NCBI RefSeq assembly: GCF_013093415.1
Contig: NZ_JABFBC010000001.1
Coordinates: forward strand, 992,001 to 1,056,000
Length of the DNA: 64,000 bases
Direction of reading: 5' to 3'
From: Halovulum dunhuangense
Lineage (GTDB): Bacteria > Pseudomonadota > Alphaproteobacteria > Rhodobacterales > Rhodobacteraceae
Made by a program: the position numbers and the translations under genes. Under the pieces are notes generated by a model that was given only the letters and a program-made list of their open reading frames with translations, did not search any database and was not told the DNA's origin. The stretch's first letter is position 1. Each line of letters begins with the position of its first letter. Positions 1 to 10,881 of the stretch are shown piece after piece.

Positions 1-27
1 GAAACACCGAGATTCGAGGCTTAAATC

Positions 28-2151
28 ATGGCACGCGTTTACCCGCTCCAGCGCTACCGCAATTTCGGGATCATGGCGCATATCGACGCCGGCAAGACCA
101 CGACGACCGAGCGTATCCTTTTCTACACCGGCAAGTCGCACAAGCTGGGCGAGGTGCATGACGGCGCCGCGACCATGGACTGGATGGAGCAGGAGCAGGA
201 GCGTGGCATCACGATCACCTCGGCTGCGACCACGACGTTCTGGCAGCGCCAGGACGATCCCGGCACCGAAGGCATGGATGACACGAAGTTCCGCTTCAAC
301 ATCATCGACACCCCGGGCCACGTCGACTTCACCATCGAGGTGGAGCGTTCGCTCGCCGTGCTCGACGGTGCCGTTTGCGTTCTCGACGCCAACGCCGGTG
401 TCGAGCCGCAGACCGAGACCGTGTGGCGTCAGGCCGACCGCTACAAGGTGCCGCGCATCGTGTTCGTCAACAAGATGGACAAGATCGGCGCCGACTTCTT
501 CAACTGCGTGAAGATGATCAAGGATCGCACCGGCGCCACGCCGTGCCCGATCCAGCTGCCGATCGGCGCCGAGGACAAGCTCGAGGGCGTGATCGACCTG
601 GTGACCATGGAAGAGTGGGTCTGGCAGGGCGAGGACCTTGGTGCGTCGTGGGTGCGCCGTCCGATCCGTGACGAGCTGAAGGACCTGGCCGACGAGTGGC
701 ATGCCACCATGGTCGAACTGGCCGTGGAAATGGACGATGCCGCCATGGAAGCGTATCTCGAGGGCACCGAGCCCGAGATCGACGAACTGCGCAAGCTGAT
801 CCGCAAGGGCACCCTGTCCATGTCGTTCGTTCCCGTGATCGCGGGCTCGGCGTTCAAGAACAAGGGCGTCCAACCCATGCTCAACGCCGTGATCGACTAC
901 CTGCCCAGCCCGCTGGACGTGCCCCCCTACATGGGCTTCCTGCCGGACGACGAGACCGAGACCCGGAACGTGGAGCGCCGCGCCGATGACGCGCAGCCCT
1001 TCGCCGGCCTCGCGTTCAAGATCATGAACGACCCGTTCGTCGGCTCGCTGACCTTCACCCGCATCTATTCGGGTCAGATCCGCAAGGGCGACCAGCTGCT
1101 CAACTCGACCAAGGGCAAGAACGAGCGCGTCGGCCGCATGATGATGATGCACTCGAACAACCGCGAAGAGATCGACGAGGCCTTTGCGGGCGACATCATC
1201 GCGCTGGCGGGTCTGAAGGATACCACCACGGGCGACACGCTCTGCGACAAGGCAAAGCCGGTGGTTCTGGAAACCATGACCTTCCCGATCCCCGTGATCG
1301 AGAAGGCGGTGGAGCCGAAGTCGAAGGCCGACCAGGAAAAGATGGCGATGGCGCTCCAGCGTCTGGCCGCCGAGGACCCGTCCTTCCAGGTGTCGACCGA
1401 CGTCGAATCCGGTCAGACCATCATGAAGGGTATGGGCGAACTCCACCTCGACATCCTGATCGACCGCATGCGTCGCGAGTTCAAGGTCGAGTGCAACGTG
1501 GGTGCGCCGCAGGTGGCCTACCGCGAGACGATCTCGCACAAGATCGAGCACACCTACACCCACAAGAAGCAGTCGGGTGGGTCGGGCCAGTACGCCGAAG
1601 TCAAGCTGGTCATCGAGCCGACCGAAGCGGGCGAAGGCTACAGCTTCGAAAGCAAGATCGTGGGCGGTTCGGTGCCGAAGGAATACATCCCCGGCGTCGA
1701 AAAGGGCATCCAGTCGGTGATGGACTCCGGTCCGCTCGCAGGGTTCCCGGTGATCGACTTCAAGGTCGCGCTGATCGACGGCAAGTTCCACGACGTGGAC
1801 TCCAGCGTTCTCGCCTTCGAGATCGCCGCCCGTGCGTGCATGCGCGAAGGCCTTCGCAAGGCCGGCGCCAAGCTGCTCGAGCCGATCATGAAGGTCGAGG
1901 TCGTGACGCCGGAGGAATATACCGGTGGCATCATCGGCGATCTGACCTCGCGGCGCGGCATGGTTCAGGGGCAGGACAGCCGCGGCAACGCGAACGTCAT
2001 CAACGCCTTCGTGCCGCTCGCGAACATGTTCGGCTACATCGACAACCTGCGCTCCATGAGCCAGGGCCGCGCGGTGTTCACCATGCAGTTCGATCACTAC
2101 GAGCCGGTTCCGCAGAACATCTCGGAAGAGATCCAGGCGAAATACGCGTAA
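28..2151 (+). CDS. fusA: Elongation factor G
   Basis: Translation elongation factor G (707 aa), the cytoplasmic GTPase that drives ribosomal translocation and, with the recycling factor, ribosome splitting. The G1 P-loop AHIDAGKT lies near residues 17-24, followed by the G3 motif DTPGH and the G4 motif NKMD. The C-terminal half contains the usual EF-G domains. The length is normal. A GAGGC ribosome site lies about ten bases before the ATG. Only 27 bases of upstream sequence are present, so rpsG and rpsL, which normally precede fusA, would lie outside the window. tuf follows after 44 bases. Confidence 0.98.
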   Translation: MARVYPLQRYRNFGIMAHIDAGKTTTTERILFYTGKSHKLGEVHDGAATMDWMEQEQERGITITSAATTTFWQRQDDPGTEGMDDTKFRFNIIDTPGHVDFTIEVERSLAVLDGAVCVLDANAGVEPQTETVWRQADRYKVPRIVFVNKMDKIGADFFNCVKMIKDRTGATPCPIQLPIGAEDKLEGVIDLVTMEEWVWQGEDLGASWVRRPIRDELKDLADEWHATMVELAVEMDDAAMEAYLEGTEPEIDELRKLIRKGTLSMSFVPVIAGSAFKNKGVQPMLNAVIDYLPSPLDVPPYMGFLPDDETETRNVERRADDAQPFAGLAFKIMNDPFVGSLTFTRIYSGQIRKGDQLLNSTKGKNERVGRMMMMHSNNREEIDEAFAGDIIALAGLKDTTTGDTLCDKAKPVVLETMTFPIPVIEKAVEPKSKADQEKMAMALQRLAAEDPSFQVSTDVESGQTIMKGMGELHLDILIDRMRREFKVECNVGAPQVAYRETISHKIEHTYTHKKQSGGSGQYAEVKLVIEPTEAGEGYSFESKIVGGSVPKEYIPGVEKGIQSVMDSGPLAGFPVIDFKVALIDGKFHDVDSSVLAFEIAARACMREGLRKAGAKLLEPIMKVEVVTPEEYTGGIIGDLTSRRGMVQGQDSRGNANVINAFVPLANMFGYIDNLRSMSQGRAVFTMQFDHYEPVPQNISEEIQAKYA

Positions 2152-2195
2152 GCGCGCGCCCGCGCTTGCGACCACAGGATTGACAGGAGGCCAAG

Positions 2196-3371
2196 ATGGC
2201 AAAGGCAAAGTTTGAGCGTACGAAACCGCACTGCAACATCGGGACGATCGGGCACGTTGACCACGGCAAGACGTCTCTGACGGCGGCGATCACGAAGTAT
2301 TTCGGCGAGTACAAGGCGTACGACCAGATCGACGCGGCGCCCGAGGAGAAGGCGCGCGGGATCACGATCTCGACGGCGCATGTGGAATACGAGACGCCGG
2401 CGCGGCACTACGCGCATGTCGACTGCCCTGGCCACGCGGACTACGTGAAGAACATGATCACGGGTGCGGCGCAGATGGACGGCGCGATCCTTGTGGTGAA
2501 CGCGGCCGACGGCCCGATGCCGCAGACGCGCGAGCACATCCTTCTGGCGCGCCAGGTCGGCGTTCCGGCGCTGGTGGTGTTCCTGAACAAGGTCGACCAG
2601 GTGGACGACCCGGAACTGCTGGAACTGGTCGAGATGGAAGTGCGCGAGCTGTTGAGCTCGTACGACTTCCCCGGCGACGACATTCCGGTGATCTCGGGCT
2701 CGGCGCTGGCGGCGCTTGAGGACCGCGATCCCGAGATCGGCGAGAACCAGATCCGCGCGCTGATGCAGGCGGTCGACGAGTACATCCCGCAGCCCGAGCG
2801 TCCGATCGACCAGCCGTTCCTGATGCCGATCGAGGACGTGTTCTCGATCTCGGGCCGCGGCACGGTCGTGACGGGTCGTGTCGAGCGCGGCGTGATCAAC
2901 GTGGGCGACGAGATCGAGATCGTGGGCATCCGCCCGACGAAGAAGACGACCTGCACGGGCGTCGAGATGTTCCGCAAGCTGCTGGACCGCGGCGAGGCGG
3001 GCGACAACATCGGCGCGCTGCTGCGCGGTGTGGACCGCGAGGGCGTGGAGCGTGGTCAGGTGCTGTGCAAGCCGGGTTCGGTGAAGCCGCACACGAAGTT
3101 CGAGGCGGAGGCCTACATCCTGACCAAGGAAGAGGGTGGCCGTCACACGCCGTTCTTCGCGAACTACCGTCCGCAGTTCTACTTCCGGACGACGGACGTG
3201 ACCGGGACGGTTCAGCTTCCCGAGGGGACCGAGATGGTGATGCCCGGGGACAACCTGAAGTTCAACGTCGAGCTGATCGCGCCGATCGCGATGGAGGAGA
3301 AGCTGCGCTTCGCCATCCGCGAAGGCGGCCGCACGGTTGGCGCCGGCGTCGTCTCCAAGATCATCGAGTAA
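2196..3371 (+). CDS. tuf: Elongation factor Tu
   Basis: Elongation factor Tu (391 aa), which carries aminoacyl-tRNA to the ribosome. The G1 motif GHVDHGKT is at residues 19-26, then DCPGH and NKVD. AGGAGG precedes the ATG. Codon choice differs from fusA and the ribosomal genes: the first ten threonines are all ACG, and GCG is strongly preferred for alanine, whereas fusA mixes ACC/ACG and GCC/GCG. Many proteobacteria carry two tuf copies kept alike by gene conversion, which might explain this (inference). A large hairpin separates it from rpsJ. Confidence 0.98.
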   Translation: MAKAKFERTKPHCNIGTIGHVDHGKTSLTAAITKYFGEYKAYDQIDAAPEEKARGITISTAHVEYETPARHYAHVDCPGHADYVKNMITGAAQMDGAILVVNAADGPMPQTREHILLARQVGVPALVVFLNKVDQVDDPELLELVEMEVRELLSSYDFPGDDIPVISGSALAALEDRDPEIGENQIRALMQAVDEYIPQPERPIDQPFLMPIEDVFSISGRGTVVTGRVERGVINVGDEIEIVGIRPTKKTTCTGVEMFRKLLDRGEAGDNIGALLRGVDREGVERGQVLCKPGSVKPHTKFEAEAYILTKEEGGRHTPFFANYRPQFYFRTTDVTGTVQLPEGTEMVMPGDNLKFNVELIAPIAMEEKLRFAIREGGRTVGAGVVSKIIE

Positions 3372-3379
3372 GGGCAACC

Positions 3380-3418
3380 CCGACCCTGGCCGCGCACACA
3401 TCGCGCGGCCAGGATCGG
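3380..3418 (+). promoter_or_regulatory. Hairpin between tuf and rpsJ
   Basis: Perfect 11-bp stem (3385-3395 with 3403-3413, 7-nt loop), extended by four more pairs after a single mismatch. No T-run follows, so it looks more like an attenuator, a processing site or mRNA stabiliser than a strong intrinsic terminator. It lies in the leader of the S10 operon, where ribosomal-protein feedback sites occur in other bacteria; that role is inference. Confidence 0.5.
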
Positions 3419-3436
3419 CGCACGAAGGCGACCGAC

Positions 3437-3745
3437 ATGCAAAGCCAAAATATCAGAATCCGGCTCAAAGCCTTCGATTACCGTGTGCTGGACGCCAGCA
3501 CCGCGGAAATCGTGAGCACGGCCAAGCGGACCGGTGCGCGCGTGCGCGGCCCGATCCCGCTTCCGAACAAGATCGAGAAATTCACCGTTCTTCGTGGTCC
3601 GCACATCGACAAGAAGTCGCGTGAACAATTCGAGATCCGGACGCACAAGCGTCTGCTGGATATTGTCGATCCGACCCCCCAGACCGTGGACGCGCTGATG
3701 AAGCTCGACCTCGCCGCTGGTGTGGATGTCGAGATCAAGCTCTAA
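3437..3745 (+). CDS. rpsJ: 30S ribosomal protein S10
   Basis: S10 (102 aa), small-subunit head protein that also acts as NusE in transcription antitermination. The sequence begins [14 protein letters not shown] and carries the characteristic [14 protein letters not shown] and [11 protein letters not shown] segments. The ATG at 3437 gives the normal length; the reading frame is open further upstream, into tuf, but no homology supports an extension. First gene of the S10 operon. Confidence 0.97.
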   Translation: MQSQNIRIRLKAFDYRVLDASTAEIVSTAKRTGARVRGPIPLPNKIEKFTVLRGPHIDKKSREQFEIRTHKRLLDIVDPTPQTVDALMKLDLAAGVDVEIKL

Positions 3746-3760
3746 GGGAGCGTGAAACAC

Positions 3761-4582
3761 ATGCGTTCTGGAGTTATCGCACGGAAGCTGGGCATGACCC
3801 GGCTGTTCATGGAGGATGGCCGGCAGGTTCCGGTTACCGTCCTTCACATGGACGGCTGCCAGGTCGTGGCGCAGCGCACCGGAGACAAGGACGGCTACAC
3901 CGCCGTTCAGCTGGGTGTGGGCACGGCCCGCGCCAAGAACACCTCGAAGCCGATGCGCGGCCACTTCGCCGCCGCAAAGGTCGAGCCGAAGCGCAAGCTG
4001 GCCGAGTTCCGGGTTTCCCCCGAGAACCTGATCGGCGTGGGCGAGGAGATCACGGCCGACCACTACTTCGAGGGTCAGTTCGTCGACATCGCCGGCACGA
4101 CCATCGGCAAGGGCTTTGCCGGTGCCATGAAGCGGCACAACTTCGGCGGTCTGCGCGCCTCGCACGGCGTGTCGATCAGCCACCGCTCGCATGGCTCGAC
4201 CGGCCAGTGCCAGGACCCCGGCCGGGTGTTCAAGGGCAAGAAGATGGCCGGTCACATGGGCGCGGTGCGCGTCACCACGCAGAACCTGCAGGTCGTCCGG
4301 ACCGACAGCGAGCGTGGTCTGATCATGGTCAAGGGTGCCGTGCCCGGTTCAAAGGGTGGCTGGGTCACGATCAAGGACGCGGTGAAGAAGCCGACGCCCG
4401 AGAACATCGTTCTGCCCGCCGCGCTGAAATCCGCAGCCGAAGAGGCCAAGCGTCTTGCCGAGGAAGCCGCCGCACAGGCCGCTGCCGAGGAGGAAGCCGC
4501 CGCCAAGGCCGCGGCCGAGGCCGAGCAGGCTGCGATCGAGGCCGCTGAGGGCGATGCGCCCGAGGGAGGCGAGGACAAATGA
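3761..4582 (+). CDS. rplC: 50S ribosomal protein L3 with Ala/Glu-rich tail
   Basis: L3 (273 aa from this start), an early-assembling 23S rRNA-binding protein. The start [14 protein letters not shown] matches the family. A GTG at 3752 is also in frame but lies against the GGGAG ribosome site, so the ATG at 3761 is preferred. The L3 core ends near residue 219; residues 220-273 form an unusual tail of Ala, Glu and Lys that looks like a charged helix and makes the protein about 60 residues longer than the E. coli protein. The last codon overlaps the rplD start (ATGA). Confidence 0.96.
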   Translation: MRSGVIARKLGMTRLFMEDGRQVPVTVLHMDGCQVVAQRTGDKDGYTAVQLGVGTARAKNTSKPMRGHFAAAKVEPKRKLAEFRVSPENLIGVGEEITADHYFEGQFVDIAGTTIGKGFAGAMKRHNFGGLRASHGVSISHRSHGSTGQCQDPGRVFKGKKMAGHMGAVRVTTQNLQVVRTDSERGLIMVKGAVPGSKGGWVTIKDAVKKPTPENIVLPAALKSAAEEAKRLAEEAAAQAAAEEEAAAKAAAEAEQAAIEAAEGDAPEGGEDK

Positions 4583-5199
4583 AGACCGATGTAATCACGC
4601 TCGATGCCGGCAAGGCCGGGACGATCGACCTTGCGGACGAGATCTTCGGGCTCGAGCCGCGGGCCGACGTGCTCCAGCGCGTCGTGCGCTGGCAGCTTGC
4701 CAAGCGCCAGGCGGGCACCCACAAGGTCAAGACCCGCTCGGAGACGAGCTACTCGACCAAGAAGATCTACCGCCAGAAGGGCACCGGTGGCGCACGCCAC
4801 GGCGACCGGAATGCGCCGATCTTCCGCAAGGGCGGCATCTACAAGGGTCCGACCCCGCGCAGCCACGCCCACGACCTGCCCAAGAAGTTCCGGGCGCTGG
4901 GTCTGAAGCATGCGCTGAGCGCGAAGGCCGGTGCTGGCGCGCTGATCGTGCTAGAGTCGGCCGACATGTCGGAAGGCAAGACCAAGGATCTGGCCAAGGC
5001 GCTGAAGGCGCTTGGGCTGAAGCGCGCGCTCGTCATCGACGGGCCGGAGCTGAACGCGAATTTCGCTCTTGCCGCGCGCAACATCGACGGTCTCGATGTG
5101 CTGCCCAGCCAGGGTGCGAATGTCTATGACATCCTGCGCCGTGACACGCTGGTCATCACCAAGGCCGGCGTCGAAGCACTGGAGGCCCGGCTGAAATGA
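4579..5199 (+). CDS. rplD: 50S ribosomal protein L4
   Basis: L4 (206 aa), a 23S rRNA-binding protein of the exit tunnel; in E. coli it represses its own operon. The segment with [23 protein letters not shown] (split over residues about 60-85) is the conserved extended loop that reaches into the tunnel. It overlaps rplC by four bases and rplW by four bases, so translation of the three is probably coupled. Confidence 0.97.
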   Translation: MKTDVITLDAGKAGTIDLADEIFGLEPRADVLQRVVRWQLAKRQAGTHKVKTRSETSYSTKKIYRQKGTGGARHGDRNAPIFRKGGIYKGPTPRSHAHDLPKKFRALGLKHALSAKAGAGALIVLESADMSEGKTKDLAKALKALGLKRALVIDGPELNANFALAARNIDGLDVLPSQGANVYDILRRDTLVITKAGVEALEARLK

Positions 5200-5492
5200 C
5201 CGAGAAGGCAGCACTCTACGACGTGATCCGCAAGCCGATCATCACCGAGAAGGCCACCATGGCCTCTGAAAACGGTGCGGTCGTCTTCGAGGTGGCGATC
5301 GATGCGAACAAGCCGCTGATCAAGGAAGCGGTGGAGGCCCTGTTCGGGGTCAAGGTGAAGGCCGTGAACACGACCATCACCAAGGGCAAGACCAAGCGTT
5401 TCCGGGGTCGTCCGGGCACGCGGAAGGATGTGAAGAAGGCCTATGTGACGCTCGAAGAGGGTAACACCATCGACGTCACGACGGGTCTGTAA
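5196..5492 (+). CDS. rplW: 50S ribosomal protein L23
   Basis: L23 (98 aa), at the exit of the peptide tunnel, where trigger factor and SRP dock. The protein carries [13 protein letters not shown] near the N-terminus and the basic loop [17 protein letters not shown]. Its start overlaps the rplD stop by ATGA; rplB follows after 24 bases. Confidence 0.97.
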   Translation: MTEKAALYDVIRKPIITEKATMASENGAVVFEVAIDANKPLIKEAVEALFGVKVKAVNTTITKGKTKRFRGRPGTRKDVKKAYVTLEEGNTIDVTTGL

Positions 5493-5516
5493 GCAAAGCA
5501 AACGGAAGACAGCAAG

Positions 5517-6356
5517 ATGGCACTCAAGTCGTACAAGCCGACATCGCCTGGCCAGCGCGGGCTGGTTCTGATCGACCGTTCGGAGCTTTGGAAAGGCCGC
5601 CCTGTCAAGGCCCTCACCGAGGGTTTGAGCAAGAAGGCGGGCCGGAACAACACCGGACGGATCACCATGCGCCGCCGTGGCGGCGGCGCAAAGCGGCTCT
5701 ACCGCATCGTCGATTTCAAGCGCCGCAAGTTCGACATGCCGGCGCTGGTCGAGCGGATCGAGTACGATCCGAACCGGACCGCGTTCATCGCGCTCATCCG
5801 CTACGATGATGGCGAGGCGGCCTACATCCTGGCGCCGCAGCGCCTGGCCGTTGGCGACAAGGTCGAGGCCGGCGCCAAGGTGGACGTCAAGCCGGGCAAT
5901 GCGATGCCCTTCATCGGCATGCCGATCGGGACGATCGTCCACAACATCGAGCTGAAACCCGGCAAGGGTGGCCAGCTGGCGCGTGCCGCGGGCACATACG
6001 CGCAGTTCGTGGGCCGTGACGGCGGCTATGCGCAGATCCGCCTGTCCTCGGGCGAGCTGCGGATGGTCCGCCAGGAATGCATGGCGACCGTTGGTGCCGT
6101 GTCGAACCCCGACCACTCCAACCAGAATATCGGCAAGGCCGGCCGCAACCGTCACCTGGGCAAGCGTCCCAGCGTGCGCGGTGTCGTGATGAACCCGATC
6201 GATCACCCGCATGGTGGCGGCGAGGGCCGGACCTCGGGCGGCCGTCATCCGGTTACGCCCTGGGGCAAGCCGACCAAGGGTGCCAAGACGCGCACCAACA
6301 AGGCGACCGACAAGTTCATCATCCGGTCGCGCCACGCGCGGAAGAAGGGGCGCTAA
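5517..6356 (+). CDS. rplB: 50S ribosomal protein L2
   Basis: L2 (279 aa), needed for subunit association and peptidyl transferase activity. The N-terminal [15 protein letters not shown] and the C-terminal [14 protein letters not shown] motif, including the histidine close to the peptidyl transferase centre, are both present. Length is normal. Only three bases separate it from rpsS. Confidence 0.98.
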   Translation: MALKSYKPTSPGQRGLVLIDRSELWKGRPVKALTEGLSKKAGRNNTGRITMRRRGGGAKRLYRIVDFKRRKFDMPALVERIEYDPNRTAFIALIRYDDGEAAYILAPQRLAVGDKVEAGAKVDVKPGNAMPFIGMPIGTIVHNIELKPGKGGQLARAAGTYAQFVGRDGGYAQIRLSSGELRMVRQECMATVGAVSNPDHSNQNIGKAGRNRHLGKRPSVRGVVMNPIDHPHGGGEGRTSGGRHPVTPWGKPTKGAKTRTNKATDKFIIRSRHARKKGR

Positions 6357-6359
6357 CTC

Positions 6360-6638
6360 ATGGCACGTTCTGTTTGGAAGGGCCCGTTCGTCGATTCCTA
6401 CGTCCTGAAGAAGGCCGAGAAGGCACGGGAATCGGGCCGTAACGAAGTCATCAAGATCTGGTCGCGTCGCTCGACGATCCTGCCCCAGTTCGTGGGCCTG
6501 ACGTTCGGCGTCTACAACGGTCAGAAGCATATCCCGGTGTCCGTCACCGAGGACATGATCGGCCAGAAATTCGGCGAGTACTCGCCCACCCGCACCTATT
6601 ACGGGCACGCGGCGGACAAGAAAGCGAAGCGGAAGTAA
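6360..6638 (+). CDS. rpsS: 30S ribosomal protein S19
   Basis: S19 (92 aa), a head protein near the A site. Starts [12 protein letters not shown] and contains the family block [16 protein letters not shown] and the segment [23 protein letters not shown]. Tightly packed between rplB and rplV (three-base gaps on each side). Confidence 0.97.
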   Translation: MARSVWKGPFVDSYVLKKAEKARESGRNEVIKIWSRRSTILPQFVGLTFGVYNGQKHIPVSVTEDMIGQKFGEYSPTRTYYGHAADKKAKRK

Positions 6639-6641
6639 GCC

Positions 6642-7021
6642 ATGGGCAAGGAAAAGAACCCCCGCCGCGTGGCGGACAACGAGGCGATGGCCGTCAGCCG
6701 GATGCTGCGGACGTCGCCCCAGAAGCTGAACCTGGTCGCGGCGATGATCCGGGGCAAGCCGGTTGCAAAGGCGCTGAACGATCTGACCTTCTCGAAGAAG
6801 CGCATCGCGGAGGATGTGAAGAAGACCCTTCAGTCCGCGATCGCCAACGCCGAGAACAACCACAACCTCGATGTGGACGAGTTGGTCGTCGCCGAGGCCT
6901 TTGTCGGCAAGAACCTGGTGATGAAGCGCGGCCGCCCGCGGGCGCGTGGTCGCTACGGCAAGATCCTGAAGCCGTTCAGCCAAGTCACGATCAAGGTGCG
7001 CCAAGTTGAGGAGCAAGCCTA

Positions 7022-7022
<1 letters not shown>
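6642..7022 (+). CDS. rplV: 50S ribosomal protein L22
   Basis: L22 (126 aa), lining the exit tunnel. The helix [21 protein letters not shown] and the C-terminal beta-hairpin [19 protein letters not shown], which carries the tunnel loop, are visible. Its stop overlaps the rpsC start by one base. Confidence 0.97.
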
Positions 7023-7720
<698 letters not shown>

Positions 7721-7732
7721 GGAGATTGAGAG

Positions 7733-8146
7733 ATGCTTTCACCGAAGCGAACGAAATTCCGCAAGCAGCACAAGGGCCGCATTCATGGCGAGGCGAAGGG
7801 CGGGTTTGACCTGAACTTCGGCGCCTTCGGCCTGAAGGCGACCGAGCCCGAGCGGATCACCGCGCGGCAGATCGAGGCGGCCCGCCGCGCGATCACCCGC
7901 CACATGAAGCGCCAGGGCCGGGTCTGGATCCGGATCTTCCCGGACGTGCCCGTGTCGAAGAAGCCCACCGAAGTCCGCATGGGCAAGGGTAAGGGTTCGG
8001 TCGAATACTGGGCGGCCAAGGTCAAGCCGGGCCGCATCATGTTCGAACTGGACGGCGTCCCCGAGGACGTCGCGAAGGAAGCCCTGCGCCTTGCCGCGAT
8101 GAAGCTGCCGATCAAGTGCCGCTTCGTCCAGCGCGAGGACTGGTAA
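7733..8146 (+). CDS. rplP: 50S ribosomal protein L16
   Basis: L16 (137 aa), near the tRNA A site and the central protuberance. Begins [16 protein letters not shown] and contains the [20 protein letters not shown] block that holds the arginine hydroxylated in some bacteria. It is followed by a 252-base spacer with a terminator-like hairpin, where rpmC usually follows closely. Confidence 0.97.
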   Translation: MLSPKRTKFRKQHKGRIHGEAKGGFDLNFGAFGLKATEPERITARQIEAARRAITRHMKRQGRVWIRIFPDVPVSKKPTEVRMGKGKGSVEYWAAKVKPGRIMFELDGVPEDVAKEALRLAAMKLPIKCRFVQREDW

Positions 8147-8183
8147 TACGGGGCGGCCGCAACGCCGCGCTGAGAGAGATCAG

Positions 8184-8214
8184 GAACCCCCGGCACCGAC
8201 CGGGGGTTTCATTT
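8184..8214 (+). terminator. Terminator-like hairpin between rplP and rpmC
   Basis: A 9-bp stem (8185-8193 with 8200-8208), loop of six, followed by TTTCATTTT. It has the form of an intrinsic terminator although it lies inside the S10 operon, so read-through or an internal promoter would be needed to express rpmC onward. Between 8215 and 8398 I see no convincing gene. A weak promoter-like pair TTGCTT (8288-8293), 17-base spacer, TAGGCA (8311-8316) is the only candidate. Confidence 0.65.
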
Positions 8215-8398
8215 TGAGGAAGGCGGCCTCCTTGTCGCGGGGATGCCCGGAAACCGTGGGTATCCGGAGCGCGGGGCAGAACGGGGCTTGCTTTATGGGG
8301 CTGGGCGGGTTAGGCAGCGCGCTCATTCATGAACTCCACCGGAATCATGGTGACCCGTCTTGGGGCCTGCCGGTGATGTCGAGAAGGAAAATTGGCTC

Positions 8399-8605
8399 AT
8401 GGACGCCACCGAACTGCGTGGACAGACGCCCGATGAGCTGCGAAAGCAGCTTGAGTCGCTGAAGAAGGAGGCGTTCAACCTCCGTTTCCAGGCGGCCACC
8501 GGACAACTCGAGAACACCGCCCGCATGCGGGTCGTGCGCCGCAACGTGGCGCGCGTGAAGACCATTCTTAACGAAAAGGCGGCTGCCGCCGCCCAGGAGG
8601 CGTAA
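8399..8605 (+). CDS. rpmC: 50S ribosomal protein L29
   Basis: L29 (68 aa), beside L23 at the tunnel exit. The ATG at 8399 ([14 protein letters not shown]) follows a GAGAAGGAAA ribosome site. In-frame codons upstream as far as 8360 do not resemble L29, so the shorter start is chosen. The block [20 protein letters not shown] is the family signature. Three bases separate it from rpsQ. Confidence 0.95.
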   Translation: MDATELRGQTPDELRKQLESLKKEAFNLRFQAATGQLENTARMRVVRRNVARVKTILNEKAAAAAQEA

Positions 8606-8608
8606 GAC

Positions 8609-8839
8609 ATGCCCAAGCGTATCCTTCAGGGCACCGTCACCTCCGACAAGAATGCCCAGACCGTGACCGTCAGCGTCGAGCGCCGGTTCACGCACCCGGT
8701 TCTGAAAAAGACGATCCGGAAGTCGAAGAAGTATCGTGCGCATGACGCAAACGATCAGTTCAAGGTGGGCGATGTCGTTCGAATTCGCGAATGCGCGCCG
8801 ATCTCGAAGACCAAACGCTGGGAAGTGATCGCCGAATAA
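8609..8839 (+). CDS. rpsQ: 30S ribosomal protein S17
   Basis: S17 (76 aa), an OB-fold 16S rRNA-binding protein needed early in small-subunit assembly. Shows [18 protein letters not shown] and the C-terminal [18 protein letters not shown] motif. The 60-base spacer to rplN holds a small 6-bp hairpin (8866-8871 with 8877-8882). Confidence 0.96.
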   Translation: MPKRILQGTVTSDKNAQTVTVSVERRFTHPVLKKTIRKSKKYRAHDANDQFKVGDVVRIRECAPISKTKRWEVIAE

Positions 8840-8899
8840 GGCGATCCTGCCAGTCAATCGAAACCGTGGGACGGGTTCCCACAGGTCGGGAGTAACCAA

Positions 8900-9268
8900 A
8901 TGATCCAGATGCAGACCAATCTGGATGTCGCTGACAACTCCGGCGCACGCCGGGTGCAGTGCATCAAGGTCCTGGGTGGGTCCAAGCGCAAGTACGCTTC
9001 CGTCGGCGACATCATCGTGGTGTCGGTGAAGGAAGCCATTCCGCGCGGTCGCGTCAAGAAAGGCGACGTCCGCAAGGCCGTCGTCGTGCGCACCGCCAAG
9101 GAAGTCCGCCGCGAGGATGGCACCTCGATCCGCTTTGATCGTAACGCCGCCGTCATCCTGAACAACCAGGGCGAACCGGTCGGCACCCGTATCTTCGGGC
9201 CGGTCGTGCGCGAGCTGCGGGCGAAGAACTTCATGAAGATCATCTCGCTTGCTCCGGAGGTGCTGTAA
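8900..9268 (+). CDS. rplN: 50S ribosomal protein L14
   Basis: L14 (122 aa), at the subunit interface. Begins [19 protein letters not shown] and contains the family block [19 protein letters not shown]. Length is exactly that expected. The stop overlaps the rplX start by one base. Confidence 0.97.
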   Translation: MIQMQTNLDVADNSGARRVQCIKVLGGSKRKYASVGDIIVVSVKEAIPRGRVKKGDVRKAVVVRTAKEVRREDGTSIRFDRNAAVILNNQGEPVGTRIFGPVVRELRAKNFMKIISLAPEVL

Positions 9269-9582
9269 TGGCTGCAAAGCTCCGCAAAGGTGACAAGGTC
9301 ATCGTGCTGACCGGCAAGGACAAGGGCCGTCAGGGCGAGATCACGCAGGTGATGCCGAAGGAAGGCAAGGCCGTTGTCGATGGCATCAACATCGCCATCC
9401 GCCACACCCGTCAGAGCCAGACCTCGCAGGGTGGGCGCATTCCCAAGGCAATGCCGATCCAGCTGTCGAACCTGGCGCTGGTCGATCCCAAGGAAGGCGG
9501 ACCGACCCGTGTCGGCTTCCGCATGGAAGGCGACAAGAAAGTGCGCGTCGCCAAGAAATCGGGGACTGTGATCGATGCTTGA
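9268..9582 (+). CDS. rplX: 50S ribosomal protein L24
   Basis: L24 (104 aa), a KOW-domain assembly initiator that binds the 5' part of 23S rRNA. The KOW motif [19 protein letters not shown] is at residues about 7-25. Its 3' end overlaps the start of rplE by eight bases. Confidence 0.97.
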   Translation: MAAKLRKGDKVIVLTGKDKGRQGEITQVMPKEGKAVVDGINIAIRHTRQSQTSQGGRIPKAMPIQLSNLALVDPKEGGPTRVGFRMEGDKKVRVAKKSGTVIDA

Positions 9583-10135
9583 TACCGCGACCTACACCCC
9601 CCGCCTGAAGTCGATCTATGCCGGGACCATCCGGCCCGCTCTTAAGGAAGAGTTCGGCTACAAGAACGACATGCAGATCCCCAAGCTCGAGAAGATCGTG
9701 CTGAACATGGGGATCGGCGAGGCCGTCTCCGACAGCAAGAAGATCAAGTCGGCGCATGACGATCTCATGAAGATCGCCGGCCAGAAGCCGGTCATCACCA
9801 AGGCGAAGAAGTCGATCGCCGGGTTCAAGCTGCGCGAGCAGATGCCCGTCGGTGTGAAGGTGACCCTGCGTGGCGACCGGATGTACGAATTCCTCGACCG
9901 CCTGGTGACCATCGCGATGCCCCGCATCCGCGACTTCCGCGGCGTTTCCGGCAAGAGCTTCGACAGCCGTGGCAACTACGCCATGGGCCTGAAGGAGCAC
10001 ATCGTGTTCCCCGAGATCAACTATGACCAGGTCGATGAGGTCTGGGGCATGGACATCGTTATCTGCACGTCCGCGAAGACCGACGCGGAAGCCAAGGCGC
10101 TGTTGAAGCATTTCAACATGCCCTTCTCGTCGTAA
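9575..10135 (+). CDS. rplE: 50S ribosomal protein L5
   Basis: L5 (186 aa), which binds 5S rRNA in the central protuberance. The block [16 protein letters not shown] and the segment [19 protein letters not shown] are typical. It starts inside rplX and is followed after 19 bases by rpsN. Confidence 0.97.
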   Translation: MLDTATYTPRLKSIYAGTIRPALKEEFGYKNDMQIPKLEKIVLNMGIGEAVSDSKKIKSAHDDLMKIAGQKPVITKAKKSIAGFKLREQMPVGVKVTLRGDRMYEFLDRLVTIAMPRIRDFRGVSGKSFDSRGNYAMGLKEHIVFPEINYDQVDEVWGMDIVICTSAKTDAEAKALLKHFNMPFSS

Positions 10136-10154
10136 GCGCGGAGGAGATCGAACA

Positions 10155-10460
10155 ATGGCGAAAGTCAGCATGATCGAGCGGCAGAAGAAGCGCGAGAAGC
10201 TGGTGGCCCGTTATGCCGCCAAGCGCGCCGCGCTGAAACAGATCGCTCTGAACGACGACCTGCCGATGGAAGAGCGTTTCAAGGCCCGCCTGAAACTGGC
10301 GAAGCTGCCGCGCAATTCCTCGGCGACCCGTCTGAACAACCGCTGCCAGGTGTCGGGCCGCCCCAAGGCCTATTACCGGAAGCTGAAGATGTCCCGTATC
10401 GCTCTGCGCGATCTGGCCTCCCGCGGAGAGATCCCGGGCATGGTCAAGTCGAGCTGGTAA
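10155..10460 (+). CDS. rpsN: 30S ribosomal protein S14 (zinc-free type)
   Basis: S14 (101 aa), in the head of the small subunit. The long form with a single cysteine in [20 protein letters not shown] indicates the zinc-independent version rather than the short four-cysteine type. GGAGG precedes both this gene and the next one. Confidence 0.97.
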   Translation: MAKVSMIERQKKREKLVARYAAKRAALKQIALNDDLPMEERFKARLKLAKLPRNSSATRLNNRCQVSGRPKAYYRKLKMSRIALRDLASRGEIPGMVKSSW

Positions 10461-10472
10461 GGAGGATTAGAG

Positions 10473-10871
10473 ATGGCAATGAACGATCCTCTCGGCGATA
10501 TGCTCACCCGCATCCGCAATGCGCAGATGCGGCACAAATCGACCGTGCGTACCCCGGCCTCCAAGGTCCGTGCCTGGGTGCTCGACGTGCTTCTGGCCGA
10601 GGGTTACATCCGCGGCTACGAGCCGGTGACCAGCGCTGCCGGTCATCCGGAGCTTGAAATCAGCCTGAAGTACTATGACGGCGAGCCGGTGATCCGCGAA
10701 CTCAAGCGCGTATCCAAGCCGGGCCGCCGCGTGTATTCCGGTGTCCGCGAGATCCCGCAGGTCCGTCAGGGCCTGGGTGTGGCGATCGTCTCCACGCCCA
10801 AGGGTATCATGTCCGATGCACAGGCCCGCGCCGACAATGTCGGTGGCGAGGTTCTGTGCACCGTGTTCTGA
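10473..10871 (+). CDS. rpsH: 30S ribosomal protein S8
   Basis: S8 (132 aa), a 16S rRNA central-domain binder and, in E. coli, the repressor of the spc operon. Begins [16 protein letters not shown] (after MA) and ends with the family motif [28 protein letters not shown] site lies before the ATG. Confidence 0.97.
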   Translation: MAMNDPLGDMLTRIRNAQMRHKSTVRTPASKVRAWVLDVLLAEGYIRGYEPVTSAAGHPELEISLKYYDGEPVIRELKRVSKPGRRVYSGVREIPQVRQGLGVAIVSTPKGIMSDAQARADNVGGEVLCTVF

Positions 10872-10881
10872 GGAGGAGGCC

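Noticed and set aside
5124-7016. A 630-codon open frame on the minus strand over rplW, rplB, rpsS and rplV
   Set aside because: Same composition artefact, antisense to ribosomal genes.
8214-8462. Possible small gene in the rplP-rpmC spacer
   Set aside because: Runs into rpmC in another frame, lacks a ribosome site, and its translation resembles nothing known.
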